Assembly: GCF_964340395.1 (NCBI RefSeq)
Contig: NC_135552.1
Coordinates: forward strand, 26,946,681-27,010,680
Origin: Glandiceps talaboti
Lineage: Eukaryota > Hemichordata > Enteropneusta > Spengelidae
Direction of reading: 5' to 3'
Length of the DNA: 64,000 nt
The notes below the pieces were generated by a model. That model was not told the DNA's origin, did not search any database, and worked only from the letters and a program-made list of their open reading frames with translations. Below, piece after piece: positions 36,362 through 47,800 of the stretch; position 1 is the stretch's first letter, and each line of letters opens with the position of its first letter. The translations under genes and the position numbers were made by a program.

Positions 36362-36486
36362 CTGCAATCAAGTGAAGACAGAGTCAAGTGTGCCGACAGC
36401 CATCATATAAAATATACTTCATTTGATGTGATTAATTTTTAAATATTTTATCTACCTGGATGCTAATGATAATTTGTCATCAAAAT

Positions 36487-36500
36487 GTTACCATAGCAAC
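36487..36500. promoter_or_regulatory. RFX-type X-box motif
   Basis: GTTACCATAGCAAC fits GTNRCC-N2-RGYAAC. It lies about 120 bases upstream, on the minus strand, of the candidate exon at 36161-36361, presumably within an intron. Motif match only. Confidence 0.35.
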
Positions 36501-38025
36501 CAATATTTACAAGGCATTAGGTCATGGTGTTCCAAAAGTAATTACGTTTAAGTTGCCTTCTGCATATGACTGACAATGTCACCTTCAAAATTAGATGCAC
36601 TCCTTTTGAAACCGTGTAGTCTGCACTTCCTCCACACAAATTATTTTAGCATTTAATTCACTTTTACTTTTCACAAACTTTGTTTTTATTTATTTATTTT
36701 TTTCCATAAGAAGGAAAAAGGAATACAAAACAAAACGTACAAACAAACAAACAAACTGAATCACTTACATGTCGAAATATTGAAGCGGCTCCTGTTTATC
36801 AATATTTTTACCAAGTATATTCCTAAAAGATCTTATTTGTATTTATAAATTAATGTAAGACTTGAATCCAATAATATGTTGTACGGTGTTTGAATACTTG
36901 CATCTAAAAATGAAACTTTATTTGGGACCAAATTATTTGGCCTAATACCTGTTTATTACTTATTGATCGGAAAATCTATGAAATTTACGGAAATTTCAAA
37001 GAAGGTCTCCAGACAACAAGGTTGAAAGGATTTACATTGCAACTACCTGTTTCAGTTGTAACTTACACCTGTTACTCATTATGCAAATATGTAATTAAAC
37101 CATCCCATAAAAACTTCAATATTGACATTTGATTTCTATAGAAAGATCAAGTCTGCCTATTGAAAAATACATGTTTCAATCTCTTGAAACTGTCAAAAAA
37201 TTAAGTCAAAAATTAAGTCTTATTCATCCTGCACCATCAGGACAACTAACTGCCATACAATGATTATTGGGACAGCTTCTAATTTACATCTGACATTGAA
37301 TGTCAACATTTGAAGAGTACTGTGCATACCAAATTTTATTTGAAGTTAATTCTTGAACATAAAAAGCTGATCAGTCTGTTTGCATGATGAAATGAAATCA
37401 AATGTGTTCACAGCAAGAGAATGGGCCATGTGGTCTACACATCCAGGGTCCTTATTTTACATCATCATCATTATTGTTGTGTTTTTCTCACAGCTTACAA
37501 TTCATAAATAAATCATAGAATAAATGCTGTAAGCAGTGAGTAGCTATCATCAACTCACTCCCTAATACAGCATGGACAACTGTTGCATTTCTAGTAAATC
37601 AGTTGTTTTGCCCAATAAATATGTCGTGCGTGCAAGAGATATATGTATTTTAGCGATAAATAACTGGAATGATTAACATGTAATTATTTGTTTTCTTCTC
37701 AGCCTGTTTGCAGACAAGCCATGGCCTTGTTTTGATGTACTATATAGACATTAATCAGACAAGATGTGAATGAACTACTGAACTCATAGTATCCCATTTC
37801 TCATACAAAAATCATGCATTTTGTCGCATTAGATATTGTATGCAGACAACATGACCTATGTAATCTGTTTATCCATAACGTCATAATGTTGGCTTCAGTA
37901 TATATCCATGTGTCTCTCTCTTGATATTTTTTTTTCTCCCAAGCCATCCAAATTCCAATTTACAGTAGCAGTAATATATGATCTTACTATCTATTCCTGT
38001 AAACTTCAAAATTCAAGTTTTTTGT
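36500..38025. other. No gene recognised
   Basis: AT-rich, CpG-poor sequence with a (TTTA)n run near 36688 and (AAAC)n near 36740. No exon is supported. Confidence 0.45.
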
Positions 38026-38029
38026 CAGT

Positions 38030-38225
38030 ATGGTTTAAACATTCACGAGTCAATTTACATAAATTTATATAATAGTTTAAATGATAGTCAAATTTGTAGT
38101 ATTGTTTGAATATTCATGAGTTGATTTACATAAATATGTAGTATTGTTTGAATATTCATGAGTTGATTTACATAAATATGTAGTATTGTTTGAATAATTA
38201 TGGGTCATTTACATAAATTTGTTTC
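38030..38225. repeat. 42-bp minisatellite, about 4 copies
   Basis: Units read 'tttgaatattcatgagttga' then 'tttacataaatatgtagtat'. Copies start at about 38105, 38147 and 38189, with a more diverged copy upstream near 38034. Confidence 0.8.
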
Positions 38226-40489
38226 ATTTATTTGTTTGTTGTTTGTGAAAAATATCCATTTAATGAAGTGATTGTACATGTTATCAGCCCGGATGATTGA
38301 AATAATGTTAACTTGTATATGACTCCTGTAAACATTCCGAAATTTGTATGTTTAACACTAACTTATCAAAATGTACAAAAACTAAGACGTCCTATGGGTA
38401 ATAATTGGTTACCTCCCGTTAGGCTTAGTCTGGCCAAGTGTCATTCTTCAGTTTTAATCGAGTTTTTACTTCATTAATATAGTCTAACAGAAACAACAAA
38501 TCAGTTCCAAATAAAGTAGATATGACCTGATCCGAATCAACACAATTATTGACTTGACTAAAATGATTAATTGCAAATTAGTAATAAAAAAAATACCACT
38601 ATAGTAAACTGCACATGCTGTATGAGGTAGTTTATAATATTATCTTAACTAATGTTACAGATTACTTTATTACCAGAGCCAATCAAGATTATCATAAATC
38701 ACTGCAATTTAGATTGTTGCAAATTGTCCCCGAACTCTATTACAAATGTTTAGGTTAATGTATATTTAGAAAATATGAACATGTTGATAACATTCAAAGT
38801 TTATATTATATAATCTCTCCATATTTTAGGGGCAGATTTACTAGTAATTGGGTCAAATGAAGGTTAACTATTAATTCTTTAGTTGTGGGCTTTGTCAGTC
38901 TGATTAAATTGAAATATACAATGATGAATGTTTGATTTGCACTATTTGTCGCATCTCCCATATATTTTACTTGTAAACTTACATGTATGTGTTCTATATA
39001 TCCTCATGTGTGTAAACTTACGTCGGGCAAAGAGCTAGGTGGGATAAACACATCCGATGTATTGAAAAGAATTAAAAGACATTTTCAAGCACGGTAGACA
39101 GAAATACAGTTTCCTGCTTGTTTTGGAAGTCTGAAAATGCGAAAATACTATTTAATGATATTTTCTCAAAAGTACGGAGACTTGTGTATTCCGTAATATT
39201 GTCCTTATCTAAAAGATAGAAATAGATTTGAGTTCCGAAAGGTGTTTCCATTGAAAATAAATTTAAAGTTTTTGAAATTTGATTGGATTCCAATTAGAAA
39301 TGTCAACATTGTAACGTAATTCGAATTTAGTCGTTTTTTTAAACTCATATTTGCCTTTCCATTTGTATAGTGTTAAGTTGTGAAACAGTTGTCAATGCTG
39401 TCGTAAGTGTAAAGCAAGATTTTGTCTGAAACTACGAGATTTCTCTCACGAATTCACTTTCATTGCAACATTGCGCAATTTCTGAAAGGACTTCGATGCG
39501 CACCTAACATAGATGTAAAGCCAAGACAGGGACTCAAGACTTGAAATTCACCCCTGCCTGTCAATTTGAAGAACTATAGGCTATGTTACAAGTGATGTTC
39601 TGATTGTTTTACATGTAATTGTCGCTTGCAAATCAAGGACGAGCGAAAATTAAGAAAAAATGTCACTTAGGTCAGGATCAGGATAGCGGAAATAGTGTAG
39701 TAGCGTTTAATTCCTGCAAGTCTACGGTTTTGCTACCCCTACAACTAAACAACGAAACAGATAAAAAATATAATGAAGCATTTTGGTTCATCTTGTTCTC
39801 GTTTTCAACGTCACTTGTTTTCATTTGTCGTATTATAGTGAGGACATTAACCCGAACATCAGGACTGATTGGGTCAATGTACTTCAATGAACTCCCATAC
39901 ACAGAATTCATCATTGTTAGTGTTGTTATTAATTATTTATTGTGGCTTTGTTTACATTGATTCTGGTTTATCTCTATCGTCTAATGAGTCTTCTTTTTTC
40001 TTTTTCTTTTTTTTGGGGGGTGGGGGGTTAGTATTTCGTCACTTACTATAATAGTATATGTATCATATTTACACAGACTCGACAGACAATAATGCCACAG
40101 GTGTTGTTTTTATGTTATTTCTGGCAAAACAAAACTAATTAAAAGCATCTGGGTTTGCTGAAGCCATCTGTACGAATATGTACGGTGACAGACGGCCACC
40201 TGGTTGTCTTGATATGACGTTTCTGATTGGTTCATTCTAGCTGCTGGGAAATAGGGATAAATTATTACGTCGCCTTTTTCATCAACAGGCACTGCGTCAT
40301 GGTTGTTGTTTTGCGTGCGATACGTGGTGTAAAGTGTTACGTCTTTTTTTCTGTGGGTTGAGTCGTAAGATTATTTATAGCCATAGTCAAGTTACAAGTA
40401 AAATACATTAAGGTCTTTAGTTAGTGGCATTACAGGATATGCTCTTCTCCACAAAGGTTTCTTCACTTCATACCTTCTGTTCTTCAATT

Positions 40490-40601
<112 letters not shown>

Positions 40602-41543
40602 TACAGTATGTCCCCTTTCTGACATGTTCTCTGTCTTTCTTATACGCAATGTGTGCGTTTTTGTTCCTATATCTCAAGTTTACACATTGCAGAAGGATCT
40701 CACATTTATTTGTGTGTGTTTATCCTCTAAAGATGTCTTTTACCGTTACGTATTGACTTCATGCCAAACCGGTAGCAAGCGTCGTTTGATAGTTTATAGT
40801 TGAACTATTAATTTAAGATCATTCACGGGCAGCAAGTACTTCATTGATATATACGAGTTGAAGTTATGGGGAAAATCGCAATAGAGAAGTGGCGAAAACG
40901 TGTAATTTTAACAAATCTGTCGTCAGCAAACCAAGGAATGGTTATAATACGTACTTATAATTTTAACAAATATGTTATTTTATAATTTTACTAAAATTCC
41001 TTATATTGAAGTAATTCTCTTTATAATGATATCCAATTGTTGAAGATCTAGTTAGTATTTAGCATTTAAAAAATTGGTCGTGCTCGTCAGCACGAACACC
41101 CACGCATAATAATAATCAACCTATTTTTTGTACTTTTCTAGAACATGAGACCAGATCCCCGTACGTTCCCCGTGGCATCAAATACCTGTTGTTCATTTTT
41201 CGATACATGTACATGGTATTAAAAGATGCCGTATATTGATTATTTCATACGTCCATGTATTAGTGTTACAGCTAATAATAATTTTCGCGTATCAACAAGA
41301 TTTATTTTTATCTTGCGGAAATTAATTTATTCACTTATTTGACGCAACATCGTGTGTTTTCACGCCACGTCGTGACCTATCTCGTCATAGGCTTTTGCAC
41401 TATTCTTACATCGTGCGTTGATATAGTTTCAGATAGTATAATTTAGACGGTATTGTTGAGTGGGTTGTACCTTTAATAACTAAGTGATAGCAGTTTGTGT
41501 TCCGTACTTGACCATGTCAACCTATCTCGAGCATATATACACT

Positions 41544-41598
41544 TGTACCATCATAGACCCTACACGTTTCCACGTTTCGTGTAGGATCTATGGTACCA
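41544..41598. repeat. Short hairpin, about 21-bp stem
   Basis: TGTACCATCATAGACCCTAC (from 41544) then ACG pairs with CGT then GTAGGATCTATGGTACCA (ending 41598), around an 11-nt loop. One mismatch and a small bulge interrupt the stem. It is shorter than a typical miRNA precursor. Confidence 0.55.
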
Positions 41599-41743
41599 TT
41601 GATGCATTGACAGTAGAAGGTATTAGGTTTACACTGTATAGGATTGTGTTCTGTTTCATCACTGCCATGTAAATAATTTCAATTCAATGATATTTCGCAT
41701 TTTATTTGATGAAAATTGACAAGATTATTACCCCCATCTATTT

Positions 41744-41745
41744 GT

Positions 41746-41776
<31 letters not shown>

Positions 41777-42064
41777 CGTCCGTCCGTCCGTCCGTCTATC
41801 TAACCAAGTAGCTATCTATCTATCTGTCTGTCCGTCCGTCCGTCCGTCTGTCTATCTATCTATCTATCTATCTATATCTATCTATCTATCCCTCTATCTG
41901 TCTATCTATCTATCTATCTACCTATCTAGCTATCTATCTATCTAGCTATATATATATCTATCTATATATATATATATATATATATCTATATCTATCTAGC
42001 TATCTATATATCTATCTATCTATCTATCTATCTATCTAGCTATCTATCTAGCTATCTATCTATC
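41744..42064. repeat. Compound tetranucleotide microsatellite
   Basis: (CTGT)n, (CCGT)n, (CTAT)n and (TA)n blocks follow one another. The open frame of Tyr-Leu-Ser-Ile type is produced by the repeat. Confidence 0.95.
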
Positions 42065-43092
42065 GTTTTAATTTATTTTTTCGCGCTGTTCACCTTCCCC
42101 TCCTCCCCAAACAACTTTTTGGTATTCTAACGTTGTCGTGGTCTATTATCGGATATGCTACCGACATGGAATTCTGCCACTGACCTATTTAGCAACACCA
42201 ATGATTGACATGGAGTTCAGAATGTGGTCTCGTTTTTTCTTGTTCCTTGGCCATGCCTTCATATTTCCCACCAGAATGTCAATGAAGAAGCAAGGAAGGT
42301 TTGAGACGCGTACACAATACAGCATTTTAGTTTGTAGTTTTGTGTAGGGTGTACAAGAGGTGTATAACAGTATATAGTTTGCTGTTTGTGCGATCAAATA
42401 TCAAACCAGTGAATGAATGAATATTCTGCAAACCCCTCGAGTGAACGTACAAGTTTATGAATGGGCATGCACCATCGTGACACTGGAAATGTCATGTGTT
42501 GGTGGTCGTATTTTACGATAGAACTCCCGATACTGCAGTAATCGTTGCGGTTTATATGTAAGACTGTAACAACATATAGAGTACGGCATTCGTACCCGAG
42601 CATAGCCGTCACCTTGGCATCTGTCTTCCCGTCGACAGTTGGAAAGGTACGGGAAAAGCTAACTGTGTCGTTCCTATGGTCACTGTTTATTTGAATATGC
42701 AAATTTGTTATTGTGGCTATTTATAATGGGTGGTCTTTGTCAACAATACCTTCAAGACAATGTAAGGAATGTTTCTGATCTTTACCGACTAGCTATTGAA
42801 TAATGGACATTTCCTCCCTCTATCAAGTTAACGAAACAAATTGTGCGTACACTTTCATGTTCTGTATCTGGTTGTTCTAGAACTACCCACACAAAATCCA
42901 TTTGATTCTTTTTCATAGAAAATCATAACGCAATCTGACTGCGTATAGGTGAATGCACGATGGTCAGGTCTGCGCAAAACTGATAAATAATCACGTGCTT
43001 CTTACTGTCACATTATTGGTTGCCTAGACAAATCAGACAGATTCTACGTCACTCGATGAATATATAGTCAGACTGTCTGAGGGGTGCGCGAT

Positions 43093-43100
43093 TATAAATA
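43093..43100 (+). promoter_or_regulatory. TATA box of the Bcl-2-like gene
   Basis: TATAAATA precedes the first possible ATG (43150) by 50 bases, placing transcription start near 43123-43130. A CRE-like half site (TACGTCAC) lies about 50 bases upstream, near 43046. Confidence 0.55.
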
Positions 43101-43290
43101 ACACAGCCGAGTTCAAGCAGAGGTTGGTATTACATTTCGATCTCCACCGATGCAGGGGCAGCAGCAACGGTGTGTAGGTGTTCGAAATTGGGTGAGTTGT
43201 AAAACGCAGAAGACAGTCACTTTATTCCGCGAATTCTTTGAACTAATTACTCATTCCTGCATGAGTTCCTCAAGCCAAAACGTTAACAAC

Positions 43291-46200
43291 ATGGTTAACT
43301 TTGAATCAAGGACGGTAGTCGTTGATTATATATTTTACAAACTGAACAGTCGAGGGTTGGAGTGGCCAACATGTCCTCGGCTGTCACCGCCGACCAAAGT
43401 CAATTTTACTATGAGAGCACTGGGAGACGAATTTGAGCAAAGATATAGGGACGTATTTCGAGGAATGTGTGACCAGCTGCATATTACACCTAGTACGGCG
43501 TACCCGATGTTCACGACAATCACAAACGAGTTGTTCACGGAAGGAGTAACGTGGGGGAGGATCGTCGCCTTGTATGCGTTCGGAGGTGCATTAGCAGTGC
43601 AGTGTGTTGAACGAGAAATGGCACAGTATGTTGACCGAGTTGTCGATTGGGTTACACAGTACACAGACAATAATTTGGCACAGTGGATCACCGAAAATGG
43701 AAATTGGGTATGTATCACTCTACATCCATATGTTTAATATAGTCGAGAAATGAAATGCATGTGCAGTGAGATAGCAGATTCGGTGTGTGTACTTTGGTTG
43801 TCATTGGTTTGATTTCATTGATATACTGTAGCACGTGCAAATACTCGTTTACTCGCAACCATTGACCGCCGCCCTTGTAGCCAGCCATTGCTGTTTTATG
43901 AATGAAATTTTGTAATTTCAAGCACGCACTACGAAGGAAGTGAGAGCGTCATGGGACGACAATTTTCGATGCATATTTAACCATCACCGTAGATTCCCAA
44001 GTCTTGGTGATGAGATCGCTTTGTTCCGCCCATCTTTTTTTTTGGTCTTTTTTGGTCTTTGTTCTTTTGTTTGGGGCTGTGGTACATGGTCCATGAAAAA
44101 AAGAAACTCGTTCGAAAATTTGATATTCAACAATTCACAATTAATGTAAAATTGGTACAATATCTACAACTACAGCGTTAACACTACAGTCTACAGTAGT
44201 TTCACAAGTTTCAGTCTCATCCTCTCAAAACTGAAATTGTAATTTATTTTTTTTTTGGTTCCCATTGCCACTAGATGAGAATTTTGAATATTTTAAACAT
44301 TTCATACACTATACATTGTATGTGATGATTGTGCTAAAAAAACATCTATTAATAAACCTTTCACTAGCTCATATGGTGAATAAGTAAAAATAGAATATTC
44401 ACATCCCTGATAATCAGGAAAATGAAGAGGAAAAAAACATGAAACTACGAAGTAATAAAAAAAATTCTTATTCTAAAAAAAGATTGTAAATTGAGGAAGT
44501 GAATAATTCCCACTCAGTAATTTAATTTTAGCTGAAGTCAGGCTAAAAGAGGAAATGTGAAAGACTAAAAATTCTGGAAATTACAGTAGTGAGTAGTATG
44601 TAGTTATGACCTTGGGAAAGTCTATCCGCCATGAGCATAGCAACCAGCATAGTCAGAAAAGGGTATCATTTTTTCCATATTTGTTACATAATACAATCAC
44701 AAAAGGATGTATTATTCACAAATAAATGCAGCTCTTCCTATGGAAAATTTTACTCATAGCAGTAATCATAATAAGTGGTTTCATATTTCAAACTAAAATT
44801 TAGTATCTTTTTGTATTCAGAATTAATATAGGAAATGGTTAGATTATATTCAAATCAGCTTTGATATTTATTATATGTTTAGATATTTTATCGTAGTTAA
44901 TTTTAAATTATTGATGCATCTCATAGACAAGTTATTGTGAATATGCTGTGACTTAAGTCCCACATGCCGGCTTTATGACTGAAATAGAGTCCATCGTGAC
45001 TTGAATATTTATCATCCAAAAACGTCAATGTGAAATAATTCATGAGGCCCCAGAAGTGGTTATCACATGGTATACATTATCAACCTGTGTGGTGCCATGG
45101 AAACCACTCCAAGCATTTCAGCCAATAATCATGATGGCCGTGGTAATAGTCGAATTTCTCCATCGATGGGATTTGAAATGTTTAACAATTTTGTTACATC
45201 ACAGAGATGGGAAATAAATTCCATTTTCCGGGTTATTTATCTGCTATTGGGGAATTGAAACAAGGCAGTGTGTGTAATATATGTCCATGTGTTGGAAATT
45301 CCATTTACATTAAAGAAGTGCTATTTATCAATATCCAACAGTTTCAAAGTGTTTTTTAGTCAACTAGTTTGTGACGTTGGAAAATTTAAAAAGCCATAAA
45401 AAGCACAAGTTGTCAGAGCTGTTGAACATTACACACTGTAAAGCCAGCTAGTAATACAAGTATAAACCCTGCTATACAAACACTACAGTAGAGGCTACAG
45501 TACTAAAATGTCAATCTCATTTGCATATATGTAAACGTTTGTTTGAAAGCATTGGGAGTAGTACTTTCATTTTTCAAATTCTGCTGTACATGATATAGTA
45601 AATGAAAGAGATACTCTTTTCTCATAACCAGACTGTAGGTAGTTTTACAGTCGTCAGTTCATTTATTTACTATGTAGGTTTATTAAATTGATTTCATTAA
45701 ATTAATAGAACCTTAAATAAACACATTTAGAAAAGGACAAAAGTACGTGGAGTGGTATAAGGTGAAAGTTTTCCAAATAATTGATAATATAAGGAAAAAT
45801 CTATACCTCATATTGGTAAATAAGATATATAAATGAATGCAATATTATATAGACCGTCTAGCAAAGTGAATGTTTAATAAACTGATAAGGGTTTAAGCAT
45901 ACTAAAATGATCACTCTATGATTATTAAGATGCAGAGAACAAAAAAATATGGAGATTCCCAGTCCAACCATAACCACGCTTGAAAATTAAATAGCTGCTT
46001 ATGCACATTTTTAACTCCTATATTGAAATATTTTAACTGCTGAAATTAATATGTAGTTTATTTTAGTGATTTTTAATGTTTTCCTGCAACCCTTCTTACC
46101 CACTTGAGTTCAAATGGAATCACCTAGGTTAGGAAAGTAATAAGATGAAACTATGTCTAGTAAAATATTAGGGGTGACCGAACCCTGTGAAGAAAGATCA

Positions 46201-46627
46201 TAGGGCAGTTGTAGTGTAAACGAAATGTAAACCACAATCCAGCTGGGTGGTTCCTAGGCATGCCATAGTGTTTGAATCTCTATGTACACCAACCGACCTT
46301 ACACTTGTCAGCCCAACCCACATACCAACCAACAAACAAACAAACAAGCATACAATTATAAGCAAACATACAATGAAATGGTTGTCTTTTGATCAATCAT
46401 CCTTGTTGTTTTTACTCTTCAGTTTGTTTGTTTGTCAATTAGAACACTAAATGTGATTATTTCATTTTTTTTTTTTGTATTTTTTCCTTTTACAGAATGG
46501 ACTAGTACAGTTCTATGAAGGTAGTCAAGATGCCCAATCTGCCCCATGGCCGTCAGGAAAAACACTATTTGGCGTAGCTGCACTTGGACTTGTGACAATT
46601 GGAGCGACATTATTTGCAAAAACGTAA
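43291..46627 (+). CDS. Bcl-2 family apoptosis regulator, Bcl-2/Bcl-xL-like (two coding exons)
   Basis: Coding exon 1 is 43291-43707, intron 43708-46495 (GTATGT...TTTTACAG) and exon 2 46496-46627, giving 182 residues. All four BH motifs and a tail anchor are visible. BH4 is at about 5-25 (TVVVDYIFYKLNSRGLEW); BH3 at about 39-53 (FTMRALGDEFEQRYR, with the GD core and Met in the usual Leu position); BH1 at about 80-99 (ELFTEGVTWGRIVALYAFGG, WGR intact); BH2 at about 132-146 (WITENGNWNGLVQFY). The C-terminal hydrophobic segment 160-180 (KTLFGVAALGLVTIGATLFA) is flanked by Lys, fitting a mitochondrial/ER tail anchor. The BH4 and intact groove motifs favour an anti-apoptotic guardian that binds BH3 proteins and restrains Bax/Bak. 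I chose the ATG at 43291 because it has the best context (AACATGG) and puts BH4 at the N-terminus as in relatives. In-frame ATGs at 43261 and 43150 would add 10 or 47 residues. The BH4-BH3 loop is very short (about 13 residues). Confidence 0.93.
43708..46495 (+). other. Intron of the Bcl-2-like gene
   Basis: A phase-0 intron of 2788 bp placed directly after the Trp of the BH2 motif (NGNW|NGLVQ). The donor is GTATGT and the acceptor follows a long T-rich tract. CpG is frequent only in the first 400 bases. No internal exon or mobile element is recognised; the short open frames inside lack splice support. Confidence 0.85.
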
Positions 46628-47381
46628 ATGCAAGAGTTTTCACACACACCCCCCCAAAAAATACATTATAAATTATGTGTAACATGGCCGAGGAAGATCT
46701 TCAGAAGAACCAAGTTCTGTCTGTGTGCGTTTGCTGTGTGCCGTTCTCAACTGTATATCATTTGCATGATTTCAGCAAGCTATATGCATACATTGAATAG
46801 GGGATCGGATCACAGTGTAAAGCCGGCAACTATGTACAAGCGTGGGAATTTAATGTATCCGCCCACTCAAAGTGGGTGAAGGAACTATTGAGGTGCCATT
46901 GTACTGGGAAGACTATTGAGCCACAAGGAGTGTAGTGGAGACTAAATCAATTGACCTTACGTTTTGTTTTACCTCTAATGGGATCAAATGATTTTATCGT
47001 GAATTCATTTCCTAAAATAGTACGGTTAAAACGAATAGTCCCAATTTTTGGCATTTTTATGGCATTTCTATTTGTCTACAGACTATTGTCCTATGTTAAT
47101 TTTATTGCTGCATAATGATATATTTATAATAGCTATACCTTCTTTTTGTAAATTTGCAGACAACACAGCCAAGCAGGTCTAGATTTTTTAAAGTCAAGAT
47201 TAACAAGCTGGTGCACTGTGGTTATTCCTTTCCTAAATATGACATGGTAGACAGGAGAGAAAAAAAGTCATTTTTATTATTAAAAGCTGAAAATGTTAAT
47301 TCTGTTATCATTTTAGTATGATTTTCACCTAGATCAACTGAGTACAATTCCTACAAAGTCAGATCAGAGAGTGAAAATAAA
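46628..47381 (+). other. 3' untranslated region of the Bcl-2-like gene with possible poly(A) signal
   Basis: No further coding frame follows the TAA. The first AATAAA in a plausible setting is at 47376-47381, giving a 3' UTR of about 750 nt. A possible donor (GTGGGTGAAG near 46873) could remove part of this region by splicing to the acceptor at 47457. Confidence 0.45.
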
Positions 47382-47457
47382 ATAATTATGCTAGAAGGAA
47401 AATAATGCTAAATCTACCTAATATAATGACTCAAGGTTTTTTCTTTCTGTACTAGGG

Positions 47458-47800
47458 TCGTTGACCAGCAGTGTGCAGTTGACGACCTTCAACGTAACAA
47501 ACAGACAGAATCTAGATCTTTTCAATCAAGGAGACAGTTGGTGAAATATGAAATATGAAAAAAACATGATGATTCAATACATCTGTATCTCAAATAACAG
47601 CCTTTTGTGACTGGAAATAGTTAGCACTTATGTCTAGATGTATACCTAATTATGCAATCACCACTAAGTGCTAATATTTTTACCTTTAAAATCCATCATG
47701 ATTATCTGAAATGTTTGTGAAGGATTTCTTTCATTTTAAGTCGTGACCAGTCGCTTTGTCATGTCAAATCTCTAAAAATAAAATTGTGTCTATTTTTTCC
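47458..47800 (+). other. Candidate alternative terminal exon downstream of the Bcl-2-like gene
   Basis: A strong acceptor (TTTTTTCTTTCTGTACTAG) is followed by about 320 bases ending in AATAAA (about 47776) and a GT-rich downstream element ('ggatgtgtttgtcatctggg'). Spliced from the exon 1 donor it would add Gly-Arg and stop, producing a protein that lacks the second half of BH2 and the tail anchor. Spliced within the 3' UTR it would place a junction well downstream of the normal stop. Either is inference. Confidence 0.35.

Noticed and set aside
39619-39960. 113-codon plus-strand frame with hydrophobic segments
   Set aside because: It starts at TTG, not ATG, and overlaps an open minus-strand frame. 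I see no splice sites and the hydrophobic run reflects T-rich DNA.
42394-42702. Minus-strand open frame of 102 codons in the CpG-rich domain
   Set aside because: The frame begins at a non-ATG codon. No acceptor or donor fits, composition is unremarkable and it matches no family I know. Chance is likely in less AT-rich DNA.
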